Part shown: piece by piece, positions 6,035 through 6,177 of the stretch
Numbering within the stretch: position 1 is the first letter of the stretch
Layout of the letters: each line of letters opens with the position of its first letter
Assembly (NCBI GenBank): GCA_028822125.1
Contig: JAPKEK010000149.1
Coordinates: forward strand, 1 to 6,177
Source of the DNA: Pseudomonadales bacterium
GTDB lineage: Bacteria; Pseudomonadota; Gammaproteobacteria; Pseudomonadales; Azotimanducaceae
Direction: 5' to 3'
Length of the DNA: 6,177 nucleotides
Notes under the pieces: generated by a model
Seen by the model: only the letters and a program-made list of their open reading frames with translations
The model's database searches: none
Told to the model about the DNA's origin: nothing
Position numbers and translations under genes: made by a program

Positions 6035-6079
6035 GTGACCAAACCTAGAGCACCAAAAACTAGGTCAGCGAAAACTAGG
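6027..6079 (+). repeat. Degenerate short array of CTAGG units with 14-15 bp spacing
   Basis: AAAACTAGG occurs at 6027-6035, 6056-6064 and 6071-6079. A variant AAACCTAGA sits at 6041-6049 between the first two. Unit starts are 14, 15 and 15 bp apart. The first unit contains the TAG stop codon of the YdcF-family gene. The first and second units also form a perfect inverted repeat, CTAGGT (6031-6036) and ACCTAG (6043-6048) around a 6-nt loop, and ACCTAG could alternatively pair with CTAGGT at 6060-6065. The units are too short and irregular for CRISPR. They could be a slippage-made minisatellite, a helically phased protein-binding array or a weak 3'-end structure. Confidence 0.6.
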
Positions 6080-6091
6080 GCTTGATGACCG

Positions 6092-6175
6092 CTACCGCCT
6101 GAAATACAAGTCTGGTAAGTCGCCCTGCCTCATAAAACTATCGGTTGGGCTTGCAAGCGCTTGGCATTCGGCAAC
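6092..6175 (-). CDS. Possible C-terminal end of a convergent gene (partial, unrecognised)
   Basis: On the minus strand one frame stays open from the right window edge for 27 codons and ends in TAG at 6092. The peptide tail includes SPTDSFMRQGDLPDLYFRR. I do not recognise it, and 27 codons are too few to call a family. The support is that the other two minus-strand frames hit stops near the edge and that its codons look ordinary. If real, it would be convergent with the YdcF-family gene, with the CTAGG array between the two 3' ends. Confidence 0.22.
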   Translation of the reverse strand, partial: VAECQALASPTDSFMRQGDLPDLYFRR

Positions 6176-6177
6176 TA

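Noticed and set aside
6027..6079. Short repeats considered as a CRISPR array
   Set aside because: Units are about 9 bp at 15-bp steps with no true spacers and no cas genes nearby.

Overview
The window looks like chromosomal DNA of a heterotrophic gammaproteobacterium. The evidence is a cytochrome c maturation cluster in the order ccmA-ccmB-ccmC, an ordinary codon usage at moderate GC, and Shine-Dalgarno-led genes. A marine or soil lineage related to Pseudomonas or the Cellvibrionales is a guess from gene content. I see no IS element, phage gene, tRNA, rRNA or CRISPR array.

Layout. Positions 1-1490 (minus strand) hold the cytochrome c maturation heme-export genes: ccmA, then ccmB overlapping it by 10 nt, then a 125-bp AT-rich gap containing a perfect 14-bp palindrome, then the first 36 codons of ccmC, cut by the window edge. 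Positions 1491-1702 are a gene-free spacer. Positions 1703-3585 (minus strand) hold a two-gene unit: an MFS transporter followed by a fumarylpyruvate hydrolase-like FAA hydrolase. The hydrolase starts with TTG, and its ribosome binding site overlaps the transporter stop codon. Positions 3586-3713 are a divergent promoter region. Positions 3714-5315 (plus strand) encode a complete type I Baeyer-Villiger monooxygenase of the phenylacetone/cyclohexanone monooxygenase type. After a 161-bp spacer comes a small soluble YdcF/DUF218 protein (5477-6034). Its stop codon lies in the first unit of a short degenerate array of CTAGG motifs with about 15-bp periodicity (6027-6079). The last bases may hold the 3' end of a convergent gene.

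How the genes may work together. CcmA and CcmB are the ATPase and a membrane subunit of the CcmABCD machine that loads heme onto CcmE for c-type cytochrome assembly. Separately, the divergent transporter-hydrolase pair and the monooxygenase look like a small catabolic module: uptake of an organic compound, oxygen insertion next to a ketone, and hydrolysis of a C-C bond in an acylpyruvate-type intermediate. The individual family assignments are strong. The shared pathway is inferred only from proximity and divergent arrangement, and no regulator is visible in the window.
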